43,410 nucleotides of DNA from CAVZLD01 sp964522605 (lineage in GTDB: Bacteria > Planctomycetota > Planctomycetia > Pirellulales > Pirellulaceae): contig CAZFWV010000019.1 of the NCBI GenBank assembly GCA_964522605.1, forward strand, positions 1 through 43,410, in the 5' to 3' direction. Made by a program: the position numbers and the translations under genes. Shown piece after piece: positions 33,401-41,602 of this stretch; the first letter of the stretch is position 1, and each line of letters starts with the position of its first letter. The notes under the pieces are model-generated. The model saw only the letters and a program-made list of their open reading frames with translations. It was not told the origin of the DNA and did not search any database.

Positions 33401-36400
33401 CACGTCGAAGGCCGCGGCAACTCCCGTCGCAGAACCGTTGGAATACCGGACTGCGTAAGTGACGGCTTGACCGGCATCGATCTGTCCCGAGGCCGGCGTG
33501 ACAACGGTCTTGGTGGTCCCCTGAATCGCCGGCTCCACGACGGTTGTCGTGATGGCGTTAGATGGAGAGCCCAGGGGATTACCCGCGACGAACGTCTGGT
33601 AGCGATTCACTTGGGTCGCGCCCCGAACATTCTCCGCGGTGTTAGCGACAAGCGCGTTGAACTCCAGGACCACATACTCGCTGTCCGCGTCATTGTCGCG
33701 GTTGGTCAGATCTCCGAACGAGAAGACCGGGTCCACGCCTGCGGTGAACGGCCCACCGGAGATCGCCGAACTAGGGAACACAAAAGTAGGCGTGATGTTG
33801 CCCGAGTTCCCGATTTGCACCGCCGCGTCACCCAGGGAGGAGGATTCAATTCCCCCTTCGTTACTCACAAAAGCGAACCGAGCCGATCCGTCGTCGAGAA
33901 ACTGTAGTCCGGTGGGTAGCTCATCGATGACCTGAAACCCCGGAGCGGTTCCTTCGGGCAAACGCGTCGCGAGACGGTAACGGACAATCTCGCCGATCGT
34001 CACATCGCGATTCGACGTGGACGCCTCCGAGGTGGCAACCAGCGACTTGCTCGTCGACAGAGGAACATTCACGGTTACGGATCCGGAGGCGGAATAGTCG
34101 TTGATCCCTCCCGATCCGGTCCGCTCGCGCGAGTTCGGGTTGTAGATGGACAGATCGCCGTCCGTGGGTCCGGGCACACTCGTCCAATCGAGTCGGGCCA
34201 CGTTGGTCAAAGAACTACCGACCTGAACCAGCGGATCGACATCCACCTGGAATTGAAAAACACTTTCCTCCCCGAGCAATAACACCGGCCACACGGCTGA
34301 GATCAATCCCGCACTTTCGCCGAAGCTGGCTGGTACGACACCGGACACGTGATTCAGAGAACCGCTCACGTACTGAAACCCGGCGGGTACGAGGTCAGAC
34401 ACCGTCAAGTCGTACGCATCAGTGCTGCCGGTGGACGCATGCCGGACATGGATCGTAAAGGCGACCCGGTCCGATCCATCAATCTGTTGCCGATCCGCCG
34501 TCTTGCTGATTTCGAGGTCCGGTTCGATCACGCGCACGACGGGCGCCGACACGGGCGACAGCTGATGGCTGGCCCAGCGGAATTCTGCCGCGTTGTTGAG
34601 TTCCGTTTGCGGCAGAGATTGATTGTCCGCGGTGTTGAGCGCGACAGCCCGGTATCGAACCGTGATCGTCTCCGAACTCGCGTTGTTCGTATCGGAATTT
34701 ACAATGGAACCGAAGTCAAACGTTACGTTCGCGCCACCGCTCGTGATGTTGACGTTGCTCGGTGTCGGTCCGGTTCCAATCGAATTGGCCACCGATAGTG
34801 CCGGCGAATAGGCGACACTCAGTACGTCGACGAAGGCCAACCCGGGGTCGAGCGTGTCGACAATCTGCGCCACATCCGTCTGTCCCTCCGGGATCGTAAC
34901 CACCAACTCGTACGTAACCAGTTCGCCCACGACCACCTCAGCGGGACCGTTCGCCACCGTGTTGATGCTGGTCCCCACGATAATCTTGCTCAGCGCGGGC
35001 AGACGTCCCGTAACCGGTGCGATTGCGGTCGCGCGGTAGTCGTTGGTCCCCGTGCCCGCCCCGGTGCGTTCCCCCAGGTCGGCACCGGCGTTGCCGGGTG
35101 TTGCACTTCCGGTCGGATTGATCGAGGTCCCGGAAGGCCCCGGCAAACTGGTGTAGGTCACCACAGCCGAATTGTTCTGGACTTCAGCCGGAGAGATCCC
35201 AGGCCCGACAAGGGCGGTGTAGACGAGCGTCAATCCACTTCCCGGGGGCATCTGTTCGACGCCAATCTCGATCGAATTGCCGGTCGAATGATTCGTGATC
35301 CCCGTCGCGCCACCGGCGGGCGTGATCGTGAGGCTGCCTGAATCGAGAACAAGGTCAGCGGGAAGAGGATCCAACAATCGGACATCGAAGGCGGTCGAGC
35401 GATTGACACCGGTCGCGTTGGAGAAAACGACGGTGTAGGTCACCGTGTCTCCCGCATCGACCGTTGTCGGTGTGGCAGATTTTGTGACGGTGATCGCGGG
35501 CTCAACGACGCGGATTCGCGTATTGCTCGACCACGCGCCGGACTGATCCCCCGAAATCAGCGTTCGATATCGATTGTTGCGTGTGTCGCCCGCGTCGTTG
35601 CTGGCAGAAGCGCTGTTGAGCACGAGCGCATTGAATTCGACGATCACAAACTCCGCATCCGCGTCGCGTTCATGATTCGTCAACGTCCCGAGAGCAAAGA
35701 TGGGGTCTCGTCCGTTCGTGAAGGGACCATTGGTGATGGAAGTCGCGGGAAGGACGAAGGTGGGATTCCACAACGAGTCCCCTGCAACACTTGCTGCCGC
35801 CAACGTCGGATCGGATGACGTCACGCCCCCGGCCCCCGTCGCAACGAGTGCCAGCGTAGCTGTCCCGTCGTCCAAGAACTGCAGTCCATTCGGCAATTGA
35901 TCCTGCAGCCGAAAATCCGGCGATTGACCTTCGGGCAACTGGGTCGTCAGTCGATACCGAACGATCTCACCAATCGCAACGCGATCAATCCCCGACACCA
36001 AACCGGTGTGATCCTCCGAGGTGGAATCAATCGCCTTGCTCTGCAGAGGAACGGCAACGGTCACCTGGGCCGAATCGGTCGGATCGACGCGGTCCGTGTG
36101 GTCCGGACCTCCCTCCAGGCCCGCGTAATGGAAAAGCGTGGCGGTGTTGAGCAGATCCGATGTCTGGCCTGGCTGAACCGAGTCGGCCAGTTGCAGGTCG
36201 AATGTGATAATCGCCAAGTTGCGTCCCGACGCGACATCAAAGCCATCGATCGCACCGCCGTTCCGTGTTGCGGGCGGCGAACCCGTTACGGTCGCGGCAG
36301 TAGGTCCCGGGTCGAGCAATTCAATTCCCCCCAGGGGATCGAAGAGTCCGGCTCCGAGTGTGGCATACGGGATGAGTGCCCCCGTGCCGTCGAACACTTC

Positions 36401-39175
36401 CAGATTGAGCCCAGGTCCTGTCGCGGGAATCAGGTAGCCACTCGGCAGGTCGTCTCGAACTCGAACATCGAAAGCCCCATTCGTGCTCGAGCCCGTGTTC
36501 TCGATCACAATGGCGAACTTCACCAGATCTCCCGCGTCAACATTCGACAGGTCTGCGTCGATTGTTGTCCCAAGATTTGACGATTGAATCGTGCCGCCGG
36601 CAAAACTTCTGTCGGGAGTTACGAGTCCGGGGGCTTCGAATTGGATCCCGGTGGGCGCCGTTGTCTGCGAAAAAGTACCCAAGGCGTTCGTCGTCGATAC
36701 GATCCCCTTTCGCAATTGAAGCTCGGGTTGCGTCAAGAGAACGTGGATCAAAGCTTCGTCGACCACAGGCTGACTGTTCGTCGTACCGTGATAGGCAAGC
36801 GCCTGGTTGGTCAAGTACAGACCATCGGCCATGGGAGCGTCTGTGACCGCGACGGAAAATAGCAGATCGGCAACGGTCTGCTCTTCGGGCGGCGGCGTTT
36901 CGAACGTGCCAAAGTCAAAGGTCAGACTGTTGGCAACTGCGTCGACGGTGATGAGCGGATCCCGCGTTGGTAGTGACCCTGGCGGAATCACCGAGAACGT
37001 GTGATGAGGTCCATACTTGGCGGTTCCAGGCACGGGAACGGTGGAGTCGATGACCGTGTTCAAACTCGTGCTGAAGGACGAAACATCGAAAACGGGAAGA
37101 GGCAGGTAATCGGCCAGGCGAAACTGCTCGACATCGCCGGTCGGCAAGGTGTATCGAATCCGGTAGGTAACCACGTCACCAGGATGAACGCGAACATCCT
37201 CGGGAAACGACGGCCCAATCCGCAGGCCAGTACCGGAATCGATCGCCGCATTGTCGGGTCCCAGGGCGCCGTTGATGGCATAAACCGTCTTGAGAAGATC
37301 CCCGGTGACAATCCGAAATCCGGCCGATGAATCATCGGACTCACTTCCCAACACGGTCGTCAAGTCGGCATTGTCTCGCACGCTGCCCGAAATCGAGACC
37401 TGGTTGTTCAATCGATCTCCCTGGTCCACCGTCGGCTGGCCCGAAGGATAGGTGTCCGTGAACTCCTGCTGAATCACCGTTCGATAACGGATCGTTCCTG
37501 TCGCGGGCCCCGCACCGGGCACAATCGCCCGTCCACCTTGCAGAATGCCATCGGCAAGTCCCAAGTCAACCATCGCGCGAGACAGATCGAACAACAGTCT
37601 CGTGCTGCCATCCGTGGCCGGATCAAGATCATTCCCGATGGAACTGGTATCGATGAAGAGGTTCGACGCACCAGGGACAATGCTCGGCGTGAAGTTTCCC
37701 GAGACGGATCCCTGACGGTCGCTGACCGTCAACTCGAATGGACCAGGAAAAGGGCCCGAGGGAGAACCAACCAGACGCTGGCCGTCGCTCAGAAGATCCT
37801 CAACCCTCAGATCGCCAAAACTGAAATAGTCCGAGATCTGAAAGTCCAATGTGTACAACATCGTGTCACCGGGCGTTGGCCCGGGCGCCCCGGTGTCGGT
37901 GAGAATCCGAACGGACTTCTGAATGGCAATCGACTGGTCAGACAACCGATGATTGTCGGCACCGCTCGCCTGGTCCACGATCTGGAACTGCGCAGGGTCA
38001 TCGCTCGGATCGATCGGGAACCAGTTTCCCGTCAAGCGGGCATCATTGAGGGAAAACACATCGTCGCCACTCGTCGGAGATACGACTGGATTACCATCCG
38101 CATCGAGTTCGGGCACGAAGAATTCAATCGTGATTGATGCATCGTTTACCCCCGCGGTTCCTGTCACAGATGGAAAGTTGACCACGAGTTCGTTATTCGG
38201 CGCATTCTGGGGTGATCCCGCCGCCGGTTGTCGCTCGATGATTCCTCCCGAAGGAGAAATGGAAGTCACGCTGAGCAAGGCAACGTTGTCCGGTAAAACG
38301 TCGGTCACCCGCAGATCGGTGACGGTCTGACCGTCACCGATGTCGACGGAGATCGTGTATCGCCGCGGAAAATTCGGTCCGGTCGCGGTCTCGTCTTCCG
38401 GGCCGTTGTACGATTTCGACAGCGCAACCACCGTCGGCATAATCGTGCGGGCGACTGTCGTACCCCGTACGGGTGTATCGACCGTTGGATTGTCGACGGC
38501 GTCGGCGCCGTAGCGAAAGCCTCCGGTCGCGGCGATATTCAGCCCGATCCCGAGATCGGCTTCCGGATGGATTTGACTCTGAATCGAGACTTCGGCGGTC
38601 GGTTGCGCATCAACAAAGCTGCCAAAGGGCAGCTCAATGACGTATAGCGTGTCCCCCTCGACAAAGCCGGCGGGTGCCGTACCGACCAATGGATTTCCGG
38701 TGGCGTCCGTGGCAAATGGATGGACGAACGCACCCCCCGGACCAAGCGGAACGGGAGTCACACGGAGCGGAACTCCCAGATGAGTCGCCGTGATCGGCCC
38801 CAAGCCATCGAAGTCGGTTGGCTCCGTCCCGTCATCCGGGAATTGACCGTCGGCTCCCGTCGTATCAAGGAACAAATCAATGTAGGGTCCATACCCGACT
38901 GAGGGGGCACCGCTCGCCTGATTCTCGAACGAGACATGAAAGTTGAAATCCTGGCCAATCATCGCGGTCCCCGTATCGGAAATCGCAACGACCGGAATCG
39001 GTGCCAGCACAACGCGTTCTTCCAGGCCCTCGTGAAACCCGACTTGCGAAGGCCCGAGAGCGCGCCGGCTTGCACGTGCTGACCGCCCGTCGCGACACCG
39101 GCGTCGGCGTCGTGACCGACCCCATGGGACGCGACGGTTCCACGCATGCAAAAAGAAAAATGGATTCCAGAGCAT
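30473..39175 (-). CDS. Giant surface protein (2,900 aa): DUF11/isopeptide modules, six SdrD_B repeats, dockerin
   Basis: The ATG at 39175 follows the BBP7 gene by 15 bases, with GGGGA about 9 bases upstream. The N-terminus is basic and lacks a classic hydrophobic signal, but residues about 48-58 (HEGLEERVVLA) resemble the LEPR-XLL motif. Residues about 60-240 are an unassigned domain; about 240-1040 hold several DUF11 or isopeptide-forming repeat domains (for example VALSKSYNG, IAIQKSVRI, LQLRKGIVS). Three longer paired modules lie at about 1040-2040, and six SdrD_B-like domains at about 2053-2777. The C-terminus has four dockerin-type calcium loops (DIDGDGVVQSVDVD, DRTGDQRVDVHD, DANLDGRFDSSD, DWNGDGEFSAED). 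The whole is a rod-like extracellular or cell-surface structural or adhesion protein; no enzyme domain is seen. Confidence 0.92.
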   Translation of the reverse strand: MLWNPFFFLHAWNRRVPWGRSRRRRRCRDGRSARASRRALGPSQVGFHEGLEERVVLAPIPVVAISDTGTAMIGQDFNFHVSFENQASGAPSVGYGPYIDLFLDTTGADGQFPDDGTEPTDFDGLGPITATHLGVPLRVTPVPLGPGGAFVHPFATDATGNPLVGTAPAGFVEGDTLYVIELPFGSFVDAQPTAEVSIQSQIHPEADLGIGLNIAATGGFRYGADAVDNPTVDTPVRGTTVARTIMPTVVALSKSYNGPEDETATGPNFPRRYTISVDIGDGQTVTDLRVTDVLPDNVALLSVTSISPSGGIIERQPAAGSPQNAPNNELVVNFPSVTGTAGVNDASITIEFFVPELDADGNPVVSPTSGDDVFSLNDARLTGNWFPIDPSDDPAQFQIVDQASGADNHRLSDQSIAIQKSVRILTDTGAPGPTPGDTMLYTLDFQISDYFSFGDLRVEDLLSDGQRLVGSPSGPFPGPFELTVSDRQGSVSGNFTPSIVPGASNLFIDTSSIGNDLDPATDGSTRLLFDLSRAMVDLGLADGILQGGRAIVPGAGPATGTIRYRTVIQQEFTDTYPSGQPTVDQGDRLNNQVSISGSVRDNADLTTVLGSESDDSSAGFRIVTGDLLKTVYAINGALGPDNAAIDSGTGLRIGPSFPEDVRVHPGDVVTYRIRYTLPTGDVEQFRLADYLPLPVFDVSSFSTSLNTVIDSTVPVPGTAKYGPHHTFSVIPPGSLPTRDPLITVDAVANSLTFDFGTFETPPPEEQTVADLLFSVAVTDAPMADGLYLTNQALAYHGTTNSQPVVDEALIHVLLTQPELQLRKGIVSTTNALGTFSQTTAPTGIQFEAPGLVTPDRSFAGGTIQSSNLGTTIDADLSNVDAGDLVKFAIVIENTGSSTNGAFDVRVRDDLPSGYLIPATGPGLNLEVFDGTGALIPYATLGAGLFDPLGGIELLDPGPTAATVTGSPPATRNGGAIDGFDVASGRNLAIITFDLQLADSVQPGQTSDLLNTATLFHYAGLEGGPDHTDRVDPTDSAQVTVAVPLQSKAIDSTSEDHTGLVSGIDRVAIGEIVRYRLTTQLPEGQSPDFRLQDQLPNGLQFLDDGTATLALVATGAGGVTSSDPTLAAASVAGDSLWNPTFVLPATSITNGPFTNGRDPIFALGTLTNHERDADAEFVIVEFNALVLNSASASNDAGDTRNNRYRTLISGDQSGAWSSNTRIRVVEPAITVTKSATPTTVDAGDTVTYTVVFSNATGVNRSTAFDVRLLDPLPADLVLDSGSLTITPAGGATGITNHSTGNSIEIGVEQMPPGSGLTLVYTALVGPGISPAEVQNNSAVVTYTSLPGPSGTSINPTGSATPGNAGADLGERTGAGTGTNDYRATAIAPVTGRLPALSKIIVGTSINTVANGPAEVVVGELVTYELVVTIPEGQTDVAQIVDTLDPGLAFVDVLSVAYSPALSVANSIGTGPTPSNVNITSGGANVTFDFGSIVNSDTNNASSETITVRYRAVALNTADNQSLPQTELNNAAEFRWASHQLSPVSAPVVRVIEPDLEISKTADRQQIDGSDRVAFTIHVRHASTGSTDAYDLTVSDLVPAGFQYVSGSLNHVSGVVPASFGESAGLISAVWPVLLLGEESVFQFQVDVDPLVQVGSSLTNVARLDWTSVPGPTDGDLSIYNPNSRERTGSGGINDYSASGSVTVNVPLSTSKSLVATSEASTSNRDVTIGEIVRYRLATRLPEGTAPGFQVIDELPTGLQFLDDGSARFAFVSNEGGIESSSLGDAAVQIGNSGNITPTFVFPSSAISGGPFTAGVDPVFSFGDLTNRDNDADSEYVVLEFNALVANTAENVRGATQVNRYQTFVAGNPLGSPSNAITTTVVEPAIQGTTKTVVTPASGQIDAGQAVTYAVRYSNGSATGVAAAFDVQLTDSLPTTLGSLRNVRVYRNGSLISDGFLNRSSASLLDVTVAIVAPGDDIEIRYDATVGAAALPGATIQNTASLQYTSLPGQTGVIPNPTGSVTGPAGAVTGERTGSGGVNNYFDGSSSSLTLHSHTLAGSVYHDQNNNGLFDDGAAAAIVGVTVQLAGSDHLGATVMRTAVTDATGRYSFTGLRPGDYVLTEIQPTGYLNGMDSVGTPALQATNADRYDDRLATFSIAVGTASVTSDGNNFGELRPAAITGSVYVDANNDGLRIAESGIVGVTLRLNGWDDQGNSVTRLTTTDSTGGYQFDGLRPGTYQVSEVQPPGYVDGFETQGNVTPIPGSAGGPDTVGPISLTSGNVSENVNFGEVPSSRLVGRVFADIANDGYFTGNDFGLGGVLLELTGVDVNGRSVTRTTTTAPDGTYEFADLWAGTYSVIEPAQVAGYFDGRDSRNNVPLPGTIGTDRVDNIIVNIGASAVGNNFAEVPVVDPTGYVYIDANRNGRRDPAEMGVPGVPVTLTGASLDVFGNSVLPQTAYTDANGFYQFRDLPPGRYTLTETQPATLQDGMEQNGFPPAAVVNNDQFVDIDLTNHIVGGEYNFGELSPSASLAGSVYVDQNNNGQREPNEIGLAGVTVTIIDQSNPSLRVSVITDSHGNYRFVKLFPGTYRLRQTQPINFVDGRDSAGSAGGTVTNDIISHIAIGPNEAATDYLFGELGVDPGRISKREFLTSANPSSDFTGPAGSGLAAVGVPLADPSGFVYVDQNEDGQRQVGEPGIMGVRIELTGATASGATLHQQILTDENGFYQFAYLPPGTYALRETQPVGFLDGTETVGSHGGQIEADGFTQIVLAAGDIGVDYNFGERLPDFRVGDIDGDGVVQSVDVDAFLAAVRAQNIWYDRTGDQRVDVHDVWSFVADVFLAAPGDANLDGRFDSSDLVDVLTAGQYEDSVLGNSTWSTGDWNGDGEFSAEDLVVALQRNDYSRT
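30845..33015 (-). repeat. Six SdrD_B-like repeats in the giant surface protein
   Basis: Each unit of about 110-130 residues begins G-x-V-Y-x-D-x-N-x-N/D-G (GSVYHDQNNNG, GSVYVDANNDG, GRVFADIANDG, GYVYIDANRNG, GSVYVDQNNNG, GFVYVDQNEDG). It continues with GVxVxLTG, TDxxGxYxFxxLxPGTYxLxExQPxGYxDG and ends in a NFGE-like turn. This is the collagen-binding B-type (Cna_B/SdrD_B) fold, normally calcium-bound stalk domains of surface adhesins. The Asp/Asn-rich first loop is kept in most copies; the third is the most divergent. Confidence 0.85.
33020..36060 (-). repeat. Three paired isopeptide/DUF11 modules (A-B, A-B, A-B)
   Basis: A modules start near residues 1043, 1395 and 1705 (SKAIDSTSE, LSKIIVGTS, SKSLVATSE) with GEIVRYRL or GELVTYEL, LPxGLQFLDDG and EFNALV. 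B modules start near 1223, 1550 and 1880 (VVEPAITVTKSA, VIEPDLEISKTA, VVEPAIQGTTKT) with DAGQxVTYxVxxSN and end in SxTGxAGxxxGERTGxGGxNxY. The A-B period is about 330 residues. The first and third A modules are especially alike, so the array grew by internal duplication. Confidence 0.75.
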
Positions 39176-39190
39176 TCCTCTTCCCCAAGG

Positions 39191-40402
39191 CTAGAAGCGG
39201 TATTCCACGCCCAGATTCAAACCCTGCGCCCAAAAATCGCAGTCGCGCAAGCGTGCCATCGGACGGCCCGGACCGGCGAGAGGTTCCAGAGGCGGTGGCA
39301 ACAGATTGGGATTGATCGAGGTGTCGATCTGCTCCCCGGCACGAAAGACGTCGGGCCAGAAGAACAGCGTGTAGCCGACGCGCACCAGCAAGCAGTCCGT
39401 CAAGTGATAGGCGAGGTTCGTTCCAATCTGAAAGACGGCCGTGAAGTCATCCTCATCAAAACGTCCCGAGTTTGTACCCAAGGCCAACAATCCGCCCTCG
39501 TGGATCACGGGATCAAACCCCGGGGACTCAACGATCGTCCGTCCGTGAATCCGCGTGCTTGACGCGTTCCAGCCAAGTGCCACTCGGGCCGAATAGTCCA
39601 GCTCCCAACGACGCAACCATTCTGTGCGCGACAGGCCCAATTCCACTCCGTGAAACGCGTTTTGAGTGGAAAACCGATCGTCGATTGTCAGTTCCGTGCC
39701 CGCCAGAAAAAGAGGGGAGGAAAGCTGCTCGGTGATTTGGACGCGATCGTCCAGTCGTAAGTGCCGGTACCCCAGAATCCAGTCGGTACGCGTGCCCGTT
39801 TCTCCACAGGGATCCTGGCAACAGCCGATGCATTCACGCAGCGCCAGTCCCCACCCCCACAGGCCTGGTGTACTCGCAGCAGCCTGGACCCGGCCCTGCA
39901 CAAAGCCGGGATAATTGATCAGCTCCGCTTCTCGCTGACCGGTCGTCGCATCCGTGAAGGGTCGCGCCAAGATCGCACGATCATCGGAGGGGCCGCGGAA
40001 CAGCGCGCTGGTTGATTCGAGCGCAAAGAAGTCCACGCCGAGACCGACCGTCTTCCCGCAGTCCAGCCAGATCCCGGCATCCAGGCGAACGCCGCTGCGT
40101 AGGGCACCGCCGACCCGTTCGTCCCCAAACAGCACTGTCGTTGCGGGATTGCCAAGCGTCCCGGAATCGGAACGATCCGAGCCTGCGGGTGCGGATGTGA
40201 CGAGCGGTGGAAGCGACGCGCCACGCGTCCACCAGATCAGTTCGTCGAGTGTGAACCAGCCGTTCGGTGCGAAACACGACTCCCGAGGCGTGGCAAGACA
40301 CGATGGACCGGTGTCCGCAAACGAACAAGATACGGGACCACCGTGAAGCGCGCCGGCACAGAGCAGCAGCGAAATCGCGGCAATCCGTGGGAAGCCGTTC
40401 AT
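39191..40402 (-). CDS. BBP7-family outer-membrane beta-barrel protein
   Basis: The 403-residue protein starts at the ATG at 40402 (AAGGA 5 bases upstream); the frame runs upstream to 40807, but those 135 residues are not protein-like. The signal peptide MNGFPRIAAISLLLCAGALHG is followed by a Cys-containing segment. The planctomycete BBP7 pattern is clear: WWTRGASLPPLVTSAPAGS, LGNPATTVLFGDERVGG, GVRLDAGIWLD, ARPFTDATTG and GYRHLRLDDRV, ending in a strand with terminal Phe (LNLGVEYRF), typical of outer-membrane barrels. Cysteines near CIGCCQDPCGETG may form disulfides. It is probably co-transcribed with the giant surface gene 15 bases downstream. Confidence 0.9.
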   Translation of the reverse strand: MNGFPRIAAISLLLCAGALHGGPVSCSFADTGPSCLATPRESCFAPNGWFTLDELIWWTRGASLPPLVTSAPAGSDRSDSGTLGNPATTVLFGDERVGGALRSGVRLDAGIWLDCGKTVGLGVDFFALESTSALFRGPSDDRAILARPFTDATTGQREAELINYPGFVQGRVQAAASTPGLWGWGLALRECIGCCQDPCGETGTRTDWILGYRHLRLDDRVQITEQLSSPLFLAGTELTIDDRFSTQNAFHGVELGLSRTEWLRRWELDYSARVALGWNASSTRIHGRTIVESPGFDPVIHEGGLLALGTNSGRFDEDDFTAVFQIGTNLAYHLTDCLLVRVGYTLFFWPDVFRAGEQIDTSINPNLLPPPLEPLAGPGRPMARLRDCDFWAQGLNLGVEYRF

Positions 40403-40749
40403 AGCTGTCCTTGATTCCATGGAGAGTGGGCAAGACGAGCAGACGGTGGGCTGGCAGGAGGTGACCGCGCCGGACCGACACAGGTCGGGACTGCGTCCCG
40501 CCGCGATTCGGGGTGCGCAGCATTTCCCGTCGAATTGAAAACTGCGGAATATTCGTATCAGTCGGACTTTCCGACAGAAACGTGCAGGAATCCCCGAGGA
40601 TTCCACAAGCCCGCCGTCATCCATACGAAACGGACAACCGGCTTCCCTTGCCCAACATGCCGTTCCTGCCGCGGTTCTCGACGGCGATCGTGGATCGCCG
40701 CTTTGTTCCTCGGTCCAGCCTTGGCGAGTTCGATTCTGAATTCGGTACG
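40403..40749. other. Intergenic leader of the BBP7 gene
   Basis: Nearly 350 bases separate the sulfotransferase stop from the BBP7 start. No gene is supported here. Two close palindromes lie within it (see 40561-40604); a clear -35/-10 pair was not identified. Confidence 0.45.
40561..40604. promoter_or_regulatory. Two adjacent inverted repeats upstream of the BBP7 gene
   Basis: GTCGGA-CTT-TCCGAC (40561-40575) and GGAATCC-CCGA-GGATTCC (40587-40604) are both perfect palindromes separated by 11 bases. They could be operators, RNA hairpins in a leader, or part of a terminator for the sulfotransferase operon. There is no T-run to support the last. Confidence 0.35.
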
Positions 40750-41586
40750 TCAGGCCGCCTGAGGCGTTGCCGCAGAAGGCGCATACCCGGCGAGAAACGG
40801 AAAGCAATCCACCTCGCGCTTCACGCGATCGACCAATGCATCAGGCCACGTGATCGCGGTGTGACTTTGTCGGGGCTTATCAAAGAGGATTTCTGTGCAC
40901 GAACGCACGTAGTCCGAGTCCGACTCGAGATTTAGGAACGCGCAGATTTGCCGCAGATGGTCTTCCGGGGCGGCGATCAGGTCTTCCAGGCGAAAGGTCA
41001 AGATCTGTTGCGGATACTGCTGCATCAGACGCCAATTCGTGCGGCAGCGGTCAAAGTACATTTTGACGGCCAGTTCCAGCGAAGTCCGCGACCGTTTGCG
41101 ATGGATCGTCGTGATCACATTGAACGGGTTGCGCACGACGTGGAGGATGCGCAAGGGTACTTGAATCCGATCTTGCAGTCGGCCCAACAACTCGGAGTCG
41201 GCTCCCAATTGTTCGCTAGAGCAACCGGCCTTCTTGTCGCCAATCACGAACAAGCGTTCAAAACGTCCCTGCCACTGTTCGGAGACGACATAATCGTATC
41301 CGGTCCAGTTTCGCCCCCGACGACCGAACTCGCGGTCTTTCTCCAACAGCAGCCAGTAAAGCTGTTGTCGACCATACCCTCGGCGAATGTAGCGCAACGC
41401 ATTCAGTTCGTGAGCAACCAAGGCGTGCCGATGCGCATTCAACAGGGAACCGACAAGTGACGTTCCACTTCGTGGCTGCCCAATGAACATGAGGTAGGTT
41501 CGAACATCGGCAAAGAGGTGCCGATTCCAATAACTGGCCAGCCAAGATTCGACGAAGGTCCATGGATAAACACTGGATCGACGCAT
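40750..41586 (-). CDS. Sulfotransferase family protein (278 aa)
   Basis: The 5'-phosphosulfate-binding loop is FIGQPRSGTSLVGSLLNAH (about 33-51), with the 3'-phosphate-binding segment VVRNPFNVITT plus the downstream Arg-rich KRSRTSLE. RLEDLIAAPEDHLRQICAFLNLE is the usual C-terminal dimer or cofactor segment. It moves sulfate from PAPS to a hydroxyl acceptor. It has no signal peptide, so it is likely cytosolic or membrane-associated. It is the last of three sulfotransferase genes in a row, 16 bases after the previous one. The acceptor, whether carbohydrate or protein, cannot be told. Confidence 0.87.
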   Translation of the reverse strand: MRRSSVYPWTFVESWLASYWNRHLFADVRTYLMFIGQPRSGTSLVGSLLNAHRHALVAHELNALRYIRRGYGRQQLYWLLLEKDREFGRRGRNWTGYDYVVSEQWQGRFERLFVIGDKKAGCSSEQLGADSELLGRLQDRIQVPLRILHVVRNPFNVITTIHRKRSRTSLELAVKMYFDRCRTNWRLMQQYPQQILTFRLEDLIAAPEDHLRQICAFLNLESDSDYVRSCTEILFDKPRQSHTAITWPDALVDRVKREVDCFPFLAGYAPSAATPQAA

Positions 41587-41602
41587 CGTTTTCTCCGTTC
41601 TG

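Noticed and set aside
32813..33907. 364-codon plus frame opposite the giant surface gene
   Set aside because: Antisense to repetitive DUF11 and SdrD_B sequence; low-quality peptide with no motif.
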